A DNA stretch of 59,166 bases from Clostridia bacterium (GTDB lineage Bacteria > Bacillota > Clostridia > Oscillospirales > CAG-272), in contig JAFTSW010000044.1 in the NCBI GenBank assembly GCA_017467085.1, forward strand, positions 1-59,166, given 5' to 3'. The notes under the pieces were generated by a model that was not told the origin of the DNA, did no database searches, and worked only from the letters and a program-made list of their open reading frames with translations. Position numbers and translations under genes: made by a program. Below, one piece after another: positions 10,401-20,133 of this stretch (position 1 is the first letter of the stretch; the number at the start of each line of letters is the position of its first letter).

Positions 10401-13400
10401 TGAAGTAGAAGCGAAGGGCATCAGACATATCCTTCTTGACCGCTACCTCCTCGGACAGCACCCAGATGCCTGCCATACCGTTGTCAAGGTCGCTTTGGGC
10501 TTCCTCTCTCGTCATGTTGAAATTGAAGTGAGAGAATGCCTTAAAGACGGTGGTCTTATCGGGAATCTTGGAGAGGGTTTCCTCTAACATCGAGGTATCC
10601 AGGTCCAGATAGTAGCAGACGTCTGCCACACGGTTCTGGAGCTTCTCCGCCTCACTCAGAAGACGGTTGTATACACGAATGGAATAATAAGTGCCCGCCA
10701 TATTGCGCCACATATCAAAGCGCCGGTCAATGACCTCATCATTCGTCATATATATCTCGGGAGAAATTTCGGACACCAGATTTACCTTGTTATCCAGGGC
10801 AACGGTATAGGTGGCAAGAACGTTGTCGCGGATATAGGTTTCTTCCTCATCAATGTAGTTATAGGCAATGCTGTAATTGACGATATTGCCAAAATTAAGG
10901 CTACCAAAGGTATTGTCCTTACCTACCTCCACTCTGCCGCCTGCGGGAATGTTGCTGTTATAGTTGCCGTAGCTCTGGTACATCCAACGGCGCTGCATAT
11001 TGGCGCCGCCGGCGTGGCTATAGCAGACAAAGCCCATACAACGGTAAGCGCCAAGCACAAAGGCGTCCTCGGTAAAGATACCGTGAACGGTGTAATCGTC
11101 ATAGAAGCGGGATATAGTGCCGTCCTCCGCCTCTACCGTAATGCCCTCGGGGTCGACGATAGACTCCAGCGTATATTCCCCGTCGGGAAGCATACCGTAG
11201 TCAAAGGACAGATAGAAATCGTTTGCCTGCTTGACACGGTATTCCTTCACCTGCTGCTTTTCGACAATCAGCTGAGGAACGGTGTCACGGATTTTAAGAC
11301 CGCCGTCCTCGGCTCTGTACCAGCCCTTGCCAACCAGGGTACCGAAGGTGCCCTCGCTTACGGCGTTTGCCCAGACAACGCCCGACTCGCTGATACGGTA
11401 GGCAGAGCTGAAGCCGTCATAGGCGGCAAGCAGCACCTCTAAGCCGTCGGTTACGTAGAGAGAGGAGTCCGCGCTCCAGGTGTTATCCAACAGCGCCAGG
11501 GTTTCCTTCAACGCCTTATCAAAGGCGTCCTTATCCATCATGGACATTTTCTTGAAGGAATCCACCACGAACGCCTGAGATTCGGCATCTAAGTCGGTCA
11601 GCGCCTTGATGTCTGCGCCCGCATACGCCAGCATATCCACAAAATGGTTATACGCCATTTCATACTCGGTCAGCACCGCATCGTATACACGCACGGCGTA
11701 GGTGGTGACGGGAGCGCGGCGGAAGAGATAAAAGAGGGACTCAGCAGAGGAGCCGACGTAGTAGGTATTGCTTTCGTTGGTGGAGGGGACGGTGCTATCG
11801 TAATCACCCTGCTTTTTCAGGGTGTTATTTTGCAGAATCTGATAGGTTGCCAGGGTCTTTTCATTCGTTACCGTCAGATTGCGGATGATTTGCTGAGAGT
11901 AAGCGGCGGTTTCCCCACGGCTACCCTCGCCCCACAGCTGTCTGTTGGTATAGCTGGGGCGGAAGAAGCCCTCCGTACCGGGGGCTAAGAACCAACGGCA
12001 ATAGTGAACGCCGCCCATAGCGTCGCCGCTATCGTTGCCGCCGCGGTTGTATACAACCTTGAGCTGTCCGATGGCATCGGACAGCGTTGCCTTCAGATAC
12101 TCGGCGGCGGTATAGTTGACGGTGCCGCCCTTTCCGTCATCTGTCCCAAAGAAGCCGTACTTGGTGACGTGCTCAAGAGTAAAGTCCTCTCGGGGCAAGG
12201 CGTCAATGCCTAAGTTGAGGTAGACGTCCTCGGTATAGGTGCCCGTGGCGGCAGCGGTGCTGTCAGCGGCAGGGATATAGGTCATATCGTAGCCAACGCC
12301 GCCCCCCTCTCTCTTTTGCCAGAGAGAGCCGATGAGGGTGCCGTCAAAGTTGCCCATTTTATCGTACCAGACGGTTTTATTGTCAAAGAACATCACGGAG
12401 GCGGTGTCATACGCTGAGAGCAGAATGGAAAGAGAGCCGCCGTTCTGGGTCTTGGAGCCGTCTGCGCCCACGTAGAGCTTATCGTATTCTGTTTTTTGAC
12501 GGGCAAGCGCCTCCACGGCACGCATAGCGGCAAGCTCATCAATGATGTCCTTCACGCCCCCAACGGTCACCGAGAAGCCTGCCTCTGCTACGGCAGATAA
12601 AAGGGCGCTTTTGTCCGCATCGGGAACTGCCTTATAATCCGCAAAGGAGAAGCCGATATACAGCAAAATATCCAGCGCGCGGTTGTGGGTAAGCTCCTTG
12701 GCTGTCAAGGGCTTGGTATACAGACGCACGGCGTAGTAGCTGGCAGGCATTGCCTGTCCCAGCACGAAATTACCCACGTAGGGGGTGTCACCCTTGGCGC
12801 AGGTGGTTTTCAGGGTGCGGCTGGGCGCCGTTTCCCCGTTTTTCAGAAACTCATAGGTATAGCTGTCGGGGGACTCGGTCAGGTTGACGGTTAAGCTCAT
12901 AACCGAGGTATCCTCGCGGTATGCCTGCATATAGCTGCCCATACCGATGCCGTCCAGGTTGCCCAAATCGCCCCAGGTATAGTCGCTGGCGGCGGCGCCA
13001 TCGTACAGCATCGTCACAAGGGCGTTATAGTTACGGGGCGGCCAGGGAGAGTTGCCGCTCCAAAGGAAGCCGCGGAAGCGTCCAAGGGAAATATTCTCAC
13101 GGGTGGGCTCCGCATAGCGCTCAATAGGCGTTTTGCCGTCCGCGCCCACGGTCAAGCCACGAACGGAGGAGATAATTTCTAAGGTATAGGTATCGGTGGG
13201 AAGAAGGGTGGCGTCCAAGGAAAGGGTATAATTCCAATCCCATTTTTCCAAATCGTAGCCAATGCTTCCGTCCTCTGCCTTCTCCCAGGTGCCGCCAAGG
13301 GTGGCGTTTTGAGTCGCGCCGGGGGCGACATTGGTCCAAGCTCCTGCCAAAAGATTCACGGAGGAGACGTCACGGAAGGCGGTCAGAAGCACGGTAAGAG

Positions 13401-13593
13401 AGCCGCCGTTCTGGGTCTTGGAGCCGTCAGCACCTATGTACAGGTCGGCAAAATCGTCTGCCGTGGAGGCGGCATTACCCGAAGCGCCGCTTCCTGTCCC
13501 CTCCCCTGCCGCCGAGGCAGGAAAAAGCGCTGTCGGCACAAGTGCCAGCAGCATACAGCATATTAACAGCGCGCAAAGAATTCTCTTTTTCAT
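7444..13593 (-). CDS. Giant secreted LamG / beta-helix protein, array copy B
   Basis: This 2,049-residue protein starts at ATG 13593, 6 nt after GGAG; an in-frame ATG four codons upstream overlaps that site and is less likely. The signal peptide ends PTALFPASA. LamG-like modules start near residues 51 (type I), 373 (type II) and 713 (type III), each closing with a strand such as YAVRLYTKPLTAKEL. The 'RFYF' module is near 1058. The beta-helix opens at about 1214 with YFDSNAEGKGDGS. A coiled coil at about 1444-1528 (AAGKAGATDEEKVAYVAAK) interrupts it. Then come GRLYYY (about 1631), DLTIWGVD (about 1668) and PbH1 rungs such as DCYIHDIGGAGIFIQGR. It ends CPGDWTWVLGDDY. It lacks the helical insert found in A, D, E and F. 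Closest sibling is C. Probably extracellular and glycan-directed; catalysis is not established. Confidence 0.9.
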   Translation of the reverse strand: MKKRILCALLICCMLLALVPTALFPASAAGEGTGSGASGNAASTADDFADLYIGADGSKTQNGGSLTVLLTAFRDVSSVNLLAGAWTNVAPGATQNATLGGTWEKAEDGSIGYDLEKWDWNYTLSLDATLLPTDTYTLEIISSVRGLTVGADGKTPIERYAEPTRENISLGRFRGFLWSGNSPWPPRNYNALVTMLYDGAAASDYTWGDLGNLDGIGMGSYMQAYREDTSVMSLTVNLTESPDSYTYEFLKNGETAPSRTLKTTCAKGDTPYVGNFVLGQAMPASYYAVRLYTKPLTAKELTHNRALDILLYIGFSFADYKAVPDADKSALLSAVAEAGFSVTVGGVKDIIDELAAMRAVEALARQKTEYDKLYVGADGSKTQNGGSLSILLSAYDTASVMFFDNKTVWYDKMGNFDGTLIGSLWQKREGGGVGYDMTYIPAADSTAAATGTYTEDVYLNLGIDALPREDFTLEHVTKYGFFGTDDGKGGTVNYTAAEYLKATLSDAIGQLKVVYNRGGNDSGDAMGGVHYCRWFLAPGTEGFFRPSYTNRQLWGEGSRGETAAYSQQIIRNLTVTNEKTLATYQILQNNTLKKQGDYDSTVPSTNESNTYYVGSSAESLFYLFRRAPVTTYAVRVYDAVLTEYEMAYNHFVDMLAYAGADIKALTDLDAESQAFVVDSFKKMSMMDKDAFDKALKETLALLDNTWSADSSLYVTDGLEVLLAAYDGFSSAYRISESGVVWANAVSEGTFGTLVGKGWYRAEDGGLKIRDTVPQLIVEKQQVKEYRVKQANDFYLSFDYGMLPDGEYTLESIVDPEGITVEAEDGTISRFYDDYTVHGIFTEDAFVLGAYRCMGFVCYSHAGGANMQRRWMYQSYGNYNSNIPAGGRVEVGKDNTFGSLNFGNIVNYSIAYNYIDEEETYIRDNVLATYTVALDNKVNLVSEISPEIYMTNDEVIDRRFDMWRNMAGTYYSIRVYNRLLSEAEKLQNRVADVCYYLDLDTSMLEETLSKIPDKTTVFKAFSHFNFNMTREEAQSDLDNGMAGIWVLSEEVAVKKDMSDALRFYFTLQQPSITAIMQAGFAIELGTVVNLSGEQPDVKAGKYDYRFVAFDSVAGAHKEYFLDEDTYAVTLSFHDGNIDLYNQNLKVVTYVKLTTAQGEEMYFYGGFSGKAFYKMTSFFTVMNYLDGRNAIKESELAQYVADTVASCYYDHTVYFDSNAEGKGDGSADAPYTDFADAFAACNAALAALDRPTNVRLFVEGGTHTVTEIAEFDFTAVTYPYYYYTIEGDYLDDEAPELTTAIPLPTEEFEAVAGKDSLYVYQFAPDAEGKYPAFRNLYVDGITADLSHSTANYAHKGVMPEVNRFGEFEQGTYLKAKYYYENGVLEEHSPSVEYASLAERTDLIASYTTHYNGFLSQGNAYVWDPGEDYKPAVLYLNIASVEALRDTVSARLAEMKANKDAVSAEVAELTAEKATAKAAYEAAVADYEAKLAAAGKAGATDEEKVAYVAAKAVMDAAKVTLDEVTALLAETELMVYDPTFSYQVCMKGTQLEMYHSGQWCYNLLDVYGIDFDDVTYYYDEIAKELETCVAVYIRPDHFEKFQRPKGGDLNGYFFSMQNDLAFVDSENEYYYDVETGRLYYYTAYGLDGLSISYPTLDNLFVFHNPQYLVLTDLTIWGVDIYELSRTGVATGQAGADVITEPSLAEGGCGFCTESAISLYDPRHTTVQDCYIHDIGGAGIFIQGRNEYTTISGNELEWIGDSGIRVRGDTSKYGGREMSETSGSYYLTVTNNYLHDIGRSIYSAPSVMIGVCENVEISRNTVIGSSYSAYSIGWKWTAADWEEGEKIHLQNVNMHHNYITDYMQELGDGGAIYIMGGNLKSDNPKQLNFLHHNYVVHSKSSNPRGFFACSYYFDASCSNWSNYNNILVKHASTITDKQYNAGRYTEAEYYAYLSAKYTRPFFMQSTTPDSLSFNIHSWDNYVYNVRATKVTEQFAECYHMGSGWKGKGHTESGTQYFSGERSFAFSASVKIQIEECGAYACPGDWTWVLGDDY

Positions 13594-13662
13594 AAAAATC
13601 TCCATTCTGTCGCCTATATTTATTCAGTAAAGCGCCGTATCAAAACAGTACGGCACAATACC

Positions 13663-13691
13663 ATTTTACACAAAAAAAGAAAAAATGTCAA
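13663..13691 (-). promoter_or_regulatory. Promoter of copy B
   Basis: TTGACA, 17 bp, TAAAAT preceded by GTG. The leader is about 63 nt and contains a small hairpin (GCCGTA/TACGGC, 13634-13654). A dyad GTCAAGCC-N8-GGCTTGAC (13687-13710) overlaps the -35 box. In the minus direction that dyad is followed by a T-rich run, so it could also act as a terminator for readthrough from copy C. Confidence 0.85.
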
Positions 13692-13744
13692 GCCTTATCG
13701 GGGGCTTGACCAAAATTTTGTTAGATTGTTTAATTTTCTGTTTC

Positions 13745-13757
13745 CTTTTTGTGCAAA
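13745..13757. promoter_or_regulatory. Shared array upstream motif, copy B site
   Basis: CTTTTTGTGCAAA, containing TTTTG-TG-CAAAA with its next base. It lies 53 bp upstream of the copy B -35 box, about one helical turn further than in A, C and D. Confidence 0.5.
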
Positions 13758-13763
13758 AGAACC

Positions 13764-13799
13764 AAAAAGCCGAGGGCTTTCTTTTGGAAAGTCCTCGGC
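13764..13799 (-). terminator. Terminator of copy C
   Basis: A 13-bp stem (GCCGAGGGCTTTC pairing with GAAAGTCCTCGGC, one G-T pair). In the minus direction it is followed by TTTTTGG. It lies 28 nt after the copy C stop. Confidence 0.85.
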
Positions 13800-13827
13800 T
13801 CGGTTAACCCTGCTTGGGGAAAAGGCA

Positions 13828-16800
13828 TCAATAATCGTCGCCCAGAACCCAGCTCCAGTCACCGGGGCAAACACGGGCGCCGCACTCCTCAATCTGTCCT
13901 CTGATGACAGAGGAGAACGCGAGCTTATTGTCGCCGCTGAAATACTGGGTACCCGACTCGGTATGACCCTTTTCGCTTTCCCAGTTGGTTCCCATATGGT
14001 AGCACTCGGAGAACTGCGACGCTACCTTGGTTGCCGATACGTTATACACGTAGTTGTTCCAGGAATGAATATTGTAGGAATCGGCGCCTGCCGTATGCTG
14101 CATATAGAAGGGGCGGAAGCATCTGCGGCGCTGATAGTGCGCGTATTCCTCGTCGGTTGCCTCATCCAGCTTACTGGCATCAATGGCGGTGGCGTGCTTC
14201 ACCAGAATATTGTTATAGTTCGACCAGTTGGAGGAGGAGCCGTCAAAGTAGTAGCTGGCGTAGAAGCCTACGTCCCCGTTACCCGTCGTTTTACTGTTCA
14301 CAACGTAGTTGTGATGCATAAAGTTGATTTGCTTGGGGTTGTCGGGCATCAGGTTGCCACCCAGCACGTAAATGGCGCCGCCGTCACCCAGCTCCTGGAT
14401 AAAGTCCGTAATGTAGTTGTGGTGAATATTGACGTTATACAGGTTGTAGTTTTCGTGCTCAAGCCAGGTTGCCGCCGTCCATCTCCAGCCCATAGAAATA
14501 GCGGAATAGGAGGAGCCGATAACGGTATTATTGGCAACCTCCACGTCCTTGCAGGCTGCAAAGTAGATGCCGGGGGAGCTATATACGGCTCTGCCCACAT
14601 CGTGGATATAGTTTTCCGTCACTAAAACTCTGTAGGCACCGCTGGTGTCAGAGTAGGTAGCGTTGCCGTAGCGGGCGGTGCTTCCACGGACACGGATAGC
14701 CGAGTCGCCAATCATCTCCAGCTCGTTGCCCGAGATGGTGATATTTTCCACTCTGCCCTCCATATAGATGCCCGCACCGCCGATATCGTGGAAATAGCAA
14801 TCCTGCACCACGGTGTTCTTAGGGTTATAGAAGGCAAGGGCGTTTTCGGTACAGAAGCCGCAGCCGCCCATAGAAAGATTTTCCTCTGTCAAGGTATCGG
14901 CGCCTGCCTGCCCCGTTGCGATGCCCGTTCTCGACAGCTCGTAGAAGTCAACGCCCCAGATTGTCAAATCGGAAACAATCAGGTTGTTGGAATCGTGGAA
15001 GATGAGAAGGTTATCCAGCGTAGGATACGCAAAGGACAGCTCCGTTATATCATACTGAGTATAGTAGTAAAGTCTACCCGTTTCCACCTCGTAGAAATAT
15101 TCGCCCTCGCTATCCACAAAGACAAGCGCATTCTGCAAGGCATAGTAGTAGCCTTGGGGATTGCCCGTTGTGGCAAAGCTCATTTTCGTCAGGTGGTCGG
15201 GTCTGACGTATACCGCCACACAGGCTTCCACCTCCTTGTGACGCTCGTCATAGTAGTAGGTAACGTCATCAAAGTCAATGCCGTATACGTCAACCAGGTT
15301 AAAGCACCATTCGCCATCGTGATACAGCTCCACCTGCAAGCCCTTCAAGGCAACCTTGTAGGCGGTGGTCACGTCATACACCATAGGCTTTGCCTCGGCA
15401 AGCTCTGCCTCCAGAGTCGCCAAGACTGCCGTTGCCTCGTCTACAACCACCTTGGCTTGCACGTAGGCGCCCTTTTCCTCCTCGGTGGCATTCGATTTGC
15501 CTGCCGCCTCCAGCTTCGCCTCGTAGTCCGCGATAGCAGCGGCAAGCGCCGCCTTGGCATCCGCAACGGCTGCCTCCAGACGGGCAACCTCCGCTTCCCA
15601 TTCAGCCTTGCTTGCCTCTAACTCGGCAAGACGCGCCTCAACGGTTCCGCGAAGCATCTCCACAGAGGCAAGGCTCAGATACAGCGCGTTACTGCGCTGT
15701 GCCTCATCCGTGGGAGGTGTCCAGGTATAGGCGCTACCAAGCGTCATAAAGCCGTTGTAATGGGTGGTATAGGAGGCGATAAGGTCGGTTCTTTCGGGAA
15801 GAGAGGCATACTCCACCTCGGGAGAATGGTCTGCCAAAACGCCTTTATCGAAGTAATACTTTGCCTTTAGGTAGGTGCCCTCCATATACCGTCCGAAGTG
15901 ATTGATTTCGGGGGCGATGCCCGTGCGGGCGGCGTTGGAGGTGCCGTAGGCAAGGGTCGCCGTCATTTTATCCACGTAGAGGTTGCGGAATTCGGGGTAT
16001 TTGCCCTCGGCATCGGGCGCGAACTGATAGACATAGAGGCTATCCTTCCCTGCTACTGCCGCGAAATCGGCAGAGGAGAGAGGCACGGCGGTGGTCAGCT
16101 CGGGAGCATCCTCCGCCATATAATCACCTTCAATGGTGTAATAATAGTAGGGGTAGGTGATTTCGTCAAAATCGAACTCCACGGTTTCGGAAAGCACGTG
16201 GGTACCGCCCTCTACGAACAGGCGCACGTTGGTGGGTCTGTCCAGGGTGGTCAGCGCATTGTTACACGCCTCAAAAGCATCGGTGAAGTCGGTATAAGGC
16301 GCGTTTTCGCTGCCGTCACCCTTGCCCTCGGCGTTTGAGTCAAAGTAGACGGTATGGTCATAATAGCAGGAGCTGACCGTATCGGCAACATACTCGGCAA
16401 TATCGCTGTTTTTGACGTTATCCTGCGCCGCCAGATGGTTCAGAACGGTAAAGAAGGAGGTGATTTCGCCGTATGCGGCGCCCGCAAAGCCGCCGTAGAA
16501 CATCAGCGTTTCCCCTTCCGCGGTCACCAGCTTCACGTAGGTGGCAATTTTCAGCTTTTGGTTATAAAGGTCAATATTGCCGTCCTGATAGGAAAGGGTG
16601 ATGGCGAAGGTATCCCCGTCCAAGAAATAGGCGCTATGGGCGCCTGCCACAGAGTCAAATGCCACAAAGCGGTAATCGTACTCGCCCTTCAGAAGGTCGG
16701 GTCTTTCCTCGCTCTGCACGTTCAACAGCACACCAAGCTCCAAGGCAAAGCCAGCCCGCATAATGGCGGTAACGGAAGCGTGCTGTACGGTGAAGTAGAA

Positions 16801-19800
16801 GCGAATGGCATCGGACATATCGCTCTTGACGGCAACGCCCTCGGACTGTACCCAAATGCCTGCCATACCGTTGTCAAGGTCACTTTGCGCCTTTTCCTTG
16901 TCCATATGGAAGTCAAAGTGGGCAAATGCCTTAAAGACGGTGGTCTTGTCGGGCACCTTGGCAAGGGTTTCCTCCAAAAGGGTGGTATCAAGGTCCAGAT
17001 AGTAGCAAACGTCCGCCACGTGGTTCTGGATTTTCTCCGCCTCGGTCAAAAGACGGTTGTACACACGAATGGCGTAGTAGGTGCCTGCCATATCGCGCCA
17101 CATTTCAAAGCGCTTGTCAATGACCTCGTCATTGGTCATATACATATCATTGGTGATTTCGGACACCAGCCCCTCCTTGCCGTCCAGGGTGACGGTATAG
17201 GTAGCCGCCAGGTCCTCATCGTTTTCCTCCAACAGGTCGAAGGCAATGGAGTAGTTGACGATGTTACCGAAACGGAGGTCGCCGAAGGTTCTGTCCTTAC
17301 CAACCTCTATACGTCCGCCGACAGGCTGGCTGTCCCAGCCCTTCTCTGCCTGGTACATCCAGCGGCGCTCCATGTTGGTGCCCACGTGGCTATAGCAGAA
17401 GAAGCCCATGGCGCGGTAGGCGCCGATAACCATTGCGTCCTCGGCATACAGACCGTATTTGGAATAGTCATCATACAGGCGGCTGACGGTGCCGTCCTCT
17501 GCCGCAACGGTGGTGCCCTCAGGAGAGAGAATGGACTCGATGGTGTATTCTCCCTCGGGAAGCATTCCGTAATCAAAGGTCAGATAGAAGGGATTATTTA
17601 AGGATATGCGGTAGTTCTTTACGTCCTTTTTCTCCACGATAAGCTGAGGAACGGTATCCTTGAAGGTCAAGCCGCCGCCCTCGCTCTTGTACCAGCCGTT
17701 GCCGACCAAGGTACCGAAGGTTGCGTCGGTTACGGCATTTGCCCAGATAACGCTGGCGTCACTGATGCGGGCGGTGGTGGAGAAGCCCTCGTAATAGGCA
17801 AGAAGAATCTCCAAGCCATCGGTTACATACAGAGATGTATCCTTGTTCCAGTCGCTGACCACCAGCGCCAGGGTTTCATCAAGAGATGCCTGCATTTCGG
17901 CGTTTTCCATAAAGGCAACGTCCTTATAGGAGTTGACCACGAAGGCAACCGTTTCCGCGGAAAGTCCCTTGAGAACGTCCGCGTCGATGCCCGCATACGC
18001 CAACAAATCCGCAAAGTGGTTCTGGGCGCGCTCGTGCTCGGTCAAAACGGCATCATACAGACGCAGGGAGTAGGCATTGACGGGGGCGCGGCGAGAAAGG
18101 TAAAAGAGCGTTTCCGCGCCGTCACCCGTGTAAAAGGTGTTGCTGGCATTGGCGGAAGCAACGGAGCTATCGTACTCGCCCTTCTTCTGCTGCACGTTGT
18201 TCTTCAGAATCTGATAGGTGGCAAGCGTCTTGGTGCTCTGCACCGTCACGTCACGGACGAACTGCTGCACAAACACGTTATCGTCCGCGCGGCTACCCTC
18301 CTTGTAAAGCTGGTTATTGCTGTAGCTGGCGTCATACCAATCGCCCGACCCGGGGGAAAGGAACCAACGGTTGAAGCGCACACCGCCCAAGGCCTCGCCG
18401 CCGTCAAGACCGCCGCGGTTGTAAATGGCCTTCAGCTGACCGATGGCATCGGACAAAACGCCCTTTAAGTATTCGCCCTTGGTGTAATAGCCAATCACGT
18501 TGCCATCGGCATCTATCTCCTGATAATGTCTGTATTTTGCAACGTATTCAAGGGTGAAGTCGCCCTCGGGAATTGCTTCTCCGCCGATATCCAGATACAC
18601 GTCCTCGGTGTAGCTGCCCGTTGCGGCAACACTGCTGTCTGCCGAGGGGAGATAGGTCATATCGTAGCCAACGCCGCCGTTATCGTTCTTTACCCAAAGA
18701 GACCCAACGAGCGTGGCATCGAAGTTGCCCATCTTGTCATACCAGAGGGTCTTTTCGTCAAAAAAGACGACGGAGCTTGTGTCAAAGGCAGAAAGCAGTA
18801 TCGAAAGGTGACCGCCGTTTGCGGTTGCTTCACCATTTGCACCAACGTACATCTCGTCGTACGCGGTCTTCTTGCGCGCCTCCTCTTCTGCGGCGCGGAT
18901 TTCGGCCAAGGTATTGATGATGGCGCGGATATCCGTTTCGGAGGCACCGAAGCCAAACGCGGCTACCTGCGAAAGAAAGGTTGCCTTATCTGCATCGGGA
19001 ACGCTTTCATAAAGAGAAAAATCAATGTCGCTATACAGCAGAATATCAACCGCGCGGTTGATTTCCAGCTCCTTGGCAGTTAAGGGCTTGGTGTAAAGAC
19101 GCACCGCATACAGCGTTGCAGGCAAGGAGCGGTTCACGATGAACTTACCGACGTAAGCGGAGCCATCCTTAGCAACGGAAGATTTCAGATTGGCGGCGGG
19201 CGACGTTTCACCGTTCTTCAAGAACTTATAATTGTAGTTGGTCGCATCCTCGGTCAGCGTCACGGTCAAATTGATGATGGAGGTATCCTGCGTGTAGGTC
19301 TGCAAGGAGCTACTGAATCCAACGCCTGCCAAATTGCCGATGGTGCCCCAAGCATCGTCAGCAGAAGCATCATCCTCGCTGAGCATGGTGGTCAACGCAT
19401 TGTATTTTCTGTTTACGTAGGGCGACTCGCCGCTCCACAGGAAGCCACGCAGACGGCCAAGAGACACGGCCGCGGTCTTGTTGTAGACGTAGACAGGGGT
19501 TACACCGTCTGCATTCTCCGTAAAGCCGCGCACGGAGGAAACGATTTCAAGAGAATAGGTATCCGTGGGCAAAAGCGAAGCGTCCAAGGACAAGAAATAC
19601 TCATAATTTTCTTTGTCAAGGTCGTACCCAACGCCATTCTCGCCGGCTACCCACGTACCGCCAAGGGTGGCGTGCAAGGAGGCGTTCTTGGCAATATTCT
19701 TCCAAGTGCCATTATTCAAGTCCAAGGAGGAGGAGCCCTTAAGGGCCGTCAGAAGAACCGTCAGGCTTCCGCCGTTCTGGTTCTTTTCTCCGTTGGCGCC

Positions 19801-19959
19801 TACATACAAATCGGAAAAATCGTCTGCCGTAGAGGCAGTATTACCCGAAGCGCCGCTTCCTGTCCCCTCCCCTGCCGCCGCGGCAGGAAAAAGCGCTGTC
19901 GGCACAAGTGCCAGCAGCATACAGCATATCAACAATGCGCTTATGATTCTCTTTTTCAT
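13828..19959 (-). CDS. Giant secreted LamG / beta-helix protein, array copy C
   Basis: This 2,043-residue protein starts at ATG 19959, 6 nt after GGAG; the frame is open 21 codons upstream but without a ribosome binding site. The signal peptide ends PTALFPAAA. LamG-like modules start near residues 51 (type I), 370 (type II) and 710 (type III). The 'RFYF' module lies near 1053 and the beta-helix opens near 1205 (YFDSNAEGKGDGS). A coiled coil occupies about 1436-1523. PbH1 rungs run from about 1653 to 1920 (DCYFHDIGGAGIYMEGR). The protein ends CPGDWSWVLGDDY. Like B it lacks the helical insert of A, D, E and F. The first 110 nt of coding sequence are nearly identical to copy B, pointing to recent duplication or gene conversion. 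Role as for the siblings: secreted, probably glycan-directed, activity unknown. Confidence 0.9.
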   Translation of the reverse strand: MKKRIISALLICCMLLALVPTALFPAAAAGEGTGSGASGNTASTADDFSDLYVGANGEKNQNGGSLTVLLTALKGSSSLDLNNGTWKNIAKNASLHATLGGTWVAGENGVGYDLDKENYEYFLSLDASLLPTDTYSLEIVSSVRGFTENADGVTPVYVYNKTAAVSLGRLRGFLWSGESPYVNRKYNALTTMLSEDDASADDAWGTIGNLAGVGFSSSLQTYTQDTSIINLTVTLTEDATNYNYKFLKNGETSPAANLKSSVAKDGSAYVGKFIVNRSLPATLYAVRLYTKPLTAKELEINRAVDILLYSDIDFSLYESVPDADKATFLSQVAAFGFGASETDIRAIINTLAEIRAAEEEARKKTAYDEMYVGANGEATANGGHLSILLSAFDTSSVVFFDEKTLWYDKMGNFDATLVGSLWVKNDNGGVGYDMTYLPSADSSVAATGSYTEDVYLDIGGEAIPEGDFTLEYVAKYRHYQEIDADGNVIGYYTKGEYLKGVLSDAIGQLKAIYNRGGLDGGEALGGVRFNRWFLSPGSGDWYDASYSNNQLYKEGSRADDNVFVQQFVRDVTVQSTKTLATYQILKNNVQQKKGEYDSSVASANASNTFYTGDGAETLFYLSRRAPVNAYSLRLYDAVLTEHERAQNHFADLLAYAGIDADVLKGLSAETVAFVVNSYKDVAFMENAEMQASLDETLALVVSDWNKDTSLYVTDGLEILLAYYEGFSTTARISDASVIWANAVTDATFGTLVGNGWYKSEGGGLTFKDTVPQLIVEKKDVKNYRISLNNPFYLTFDYGMLPEGEYTIESILSPEGTTVAAEDGTVSRLYDDYSKYGLYAEDAMVIGAYRAMGFFCYSHVGTNMERRWMYQAEKGWDSQPVGGRIEVGKDRTFGDLRFGNIVNYSIAFDLLEENDEDLAATYTVTLDGKEGLVSEITNDMYMTNDEVIDKRFEMWRDMAGTYYAIRVYNRLLTEAEKIQNHVADVCYYLDLDTTLLEETLAKVPDKTTVFKAFAHFDFHMDKEKAQSDLDNGMAGIWVQSEGVAVKSDMSDAIRFYFTVQHASVTAIMRAGFALELGVLLNVQSEERPDLLKGEYDYRFVAFDSVAGAHSAYFLDGDTFAITLSYQDGNIDLYNQKLKIATYVKLVTAEGETLMFYGGFAGAAYGEITSFFTVLNHLAAQDNVKNSDIAEYVADTVSSCYYDHTVYFDSNAEGKGDGSENAPYTDFTDAFEACNNALTTLDRPTNVRLFVEGGTHVLSETVEFDFDEITYPYYYYTIEGDYMAEDAPELTTAVPLSSADFAAVAGKDSLYVYQFAPDAEGKYPEFRNLYVDKMTATLAYGTSNAARTGIAPEINHFGRYMEGTYLKAKYYFDKGVLADHSPEVEYASLPERTDLIASYTTHYNGFMTLGSAYTWTPPTDEAQRSNALYLSLASVEMLRGTVEARLAELEASKAEWEAEVARLEAAVADAKAALAAAIADYEAKLEAAGKSNATEEEKGAYVQAKVVVDEATAVLATLEAELAEAKPMVYDVTTAYKVALKGLQVELYHDGEWCFNLVDVYGIDFDDVTYYYDERHKEVEACVAVYVRPDHLTKMSFATTGNPQGYYYALQNALVFVDSEGEYFYEVETGRLYYYTQYDITELSFAYPTLDNLLIFHDSNNLIVSDLTIWGVDFYELSRTGIATGQAGADTLTEENLSMGGCGFCTENALAFYNPKNTVVQDCYFHDIGGAGIYMEGRVENITISGNELEMIGDSAIRVRGSTARYGNATYSDTSGAYRVLVTENYIHDVGRAVYSSPGIYFAACKDVEVANNTVIGSSYSAISMGWRWTAATWLEHENYNLYNVNIHHNYITDFIQELGDGGAIYVLGGNLMPDNPKQINFMHHNYVVNSKTTGNGDVGFYASYYFDGSSSNWSNYNNILVKHATAIDASKLDEATDEEYAHYQRRRCFRPFYMQHTAGADSYNIHSWNNYVYNVSATKVASQFSECYHMGTNWESEKGHTESGTQYFSGDNKLAFSSVIRGQIEECGARVCPGDWSWVLGDDY

Positions 19960-20041
19960 AGCTTTCTCCATTCTATCACATAAAATCGGCAAAACCCAAG
20001 GGAGGCGCTGCTCACTTGGCACTCAAGGTTTATACAAGAAT

Positions 20042-20070
20042 ATTTTACACGATTTCGCACCGTCTGTCAA
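20042..20070 (-). promoter_or_regulatory. Promoter of copy C
   Basis: TTGACA, 17 bp, TAAAAT preceded by GTG, with a leader of about 76 nt to ATG 19959. The shared upstream motif ends 44 bp before the -35 box. Confidence 0.88.
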
Positions 20071-20114
20071 TAGAGGAAGCGCATATTTGTTAAATTGGTG
20101 AACTTTGTCCCCCG

Positions 20115-20126
20115 CTTTTTGTGCAA
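20115..20126. promoter_or_regulatory. Shared array upstream motif, copy C site
   Basis: CTTTTTGTGCAA, exactly 44 bp upstream of the copy C -35 box, as in copies A and D. Confidence 0.55.
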
Positions 20127-20133
20127 CCTGCCG

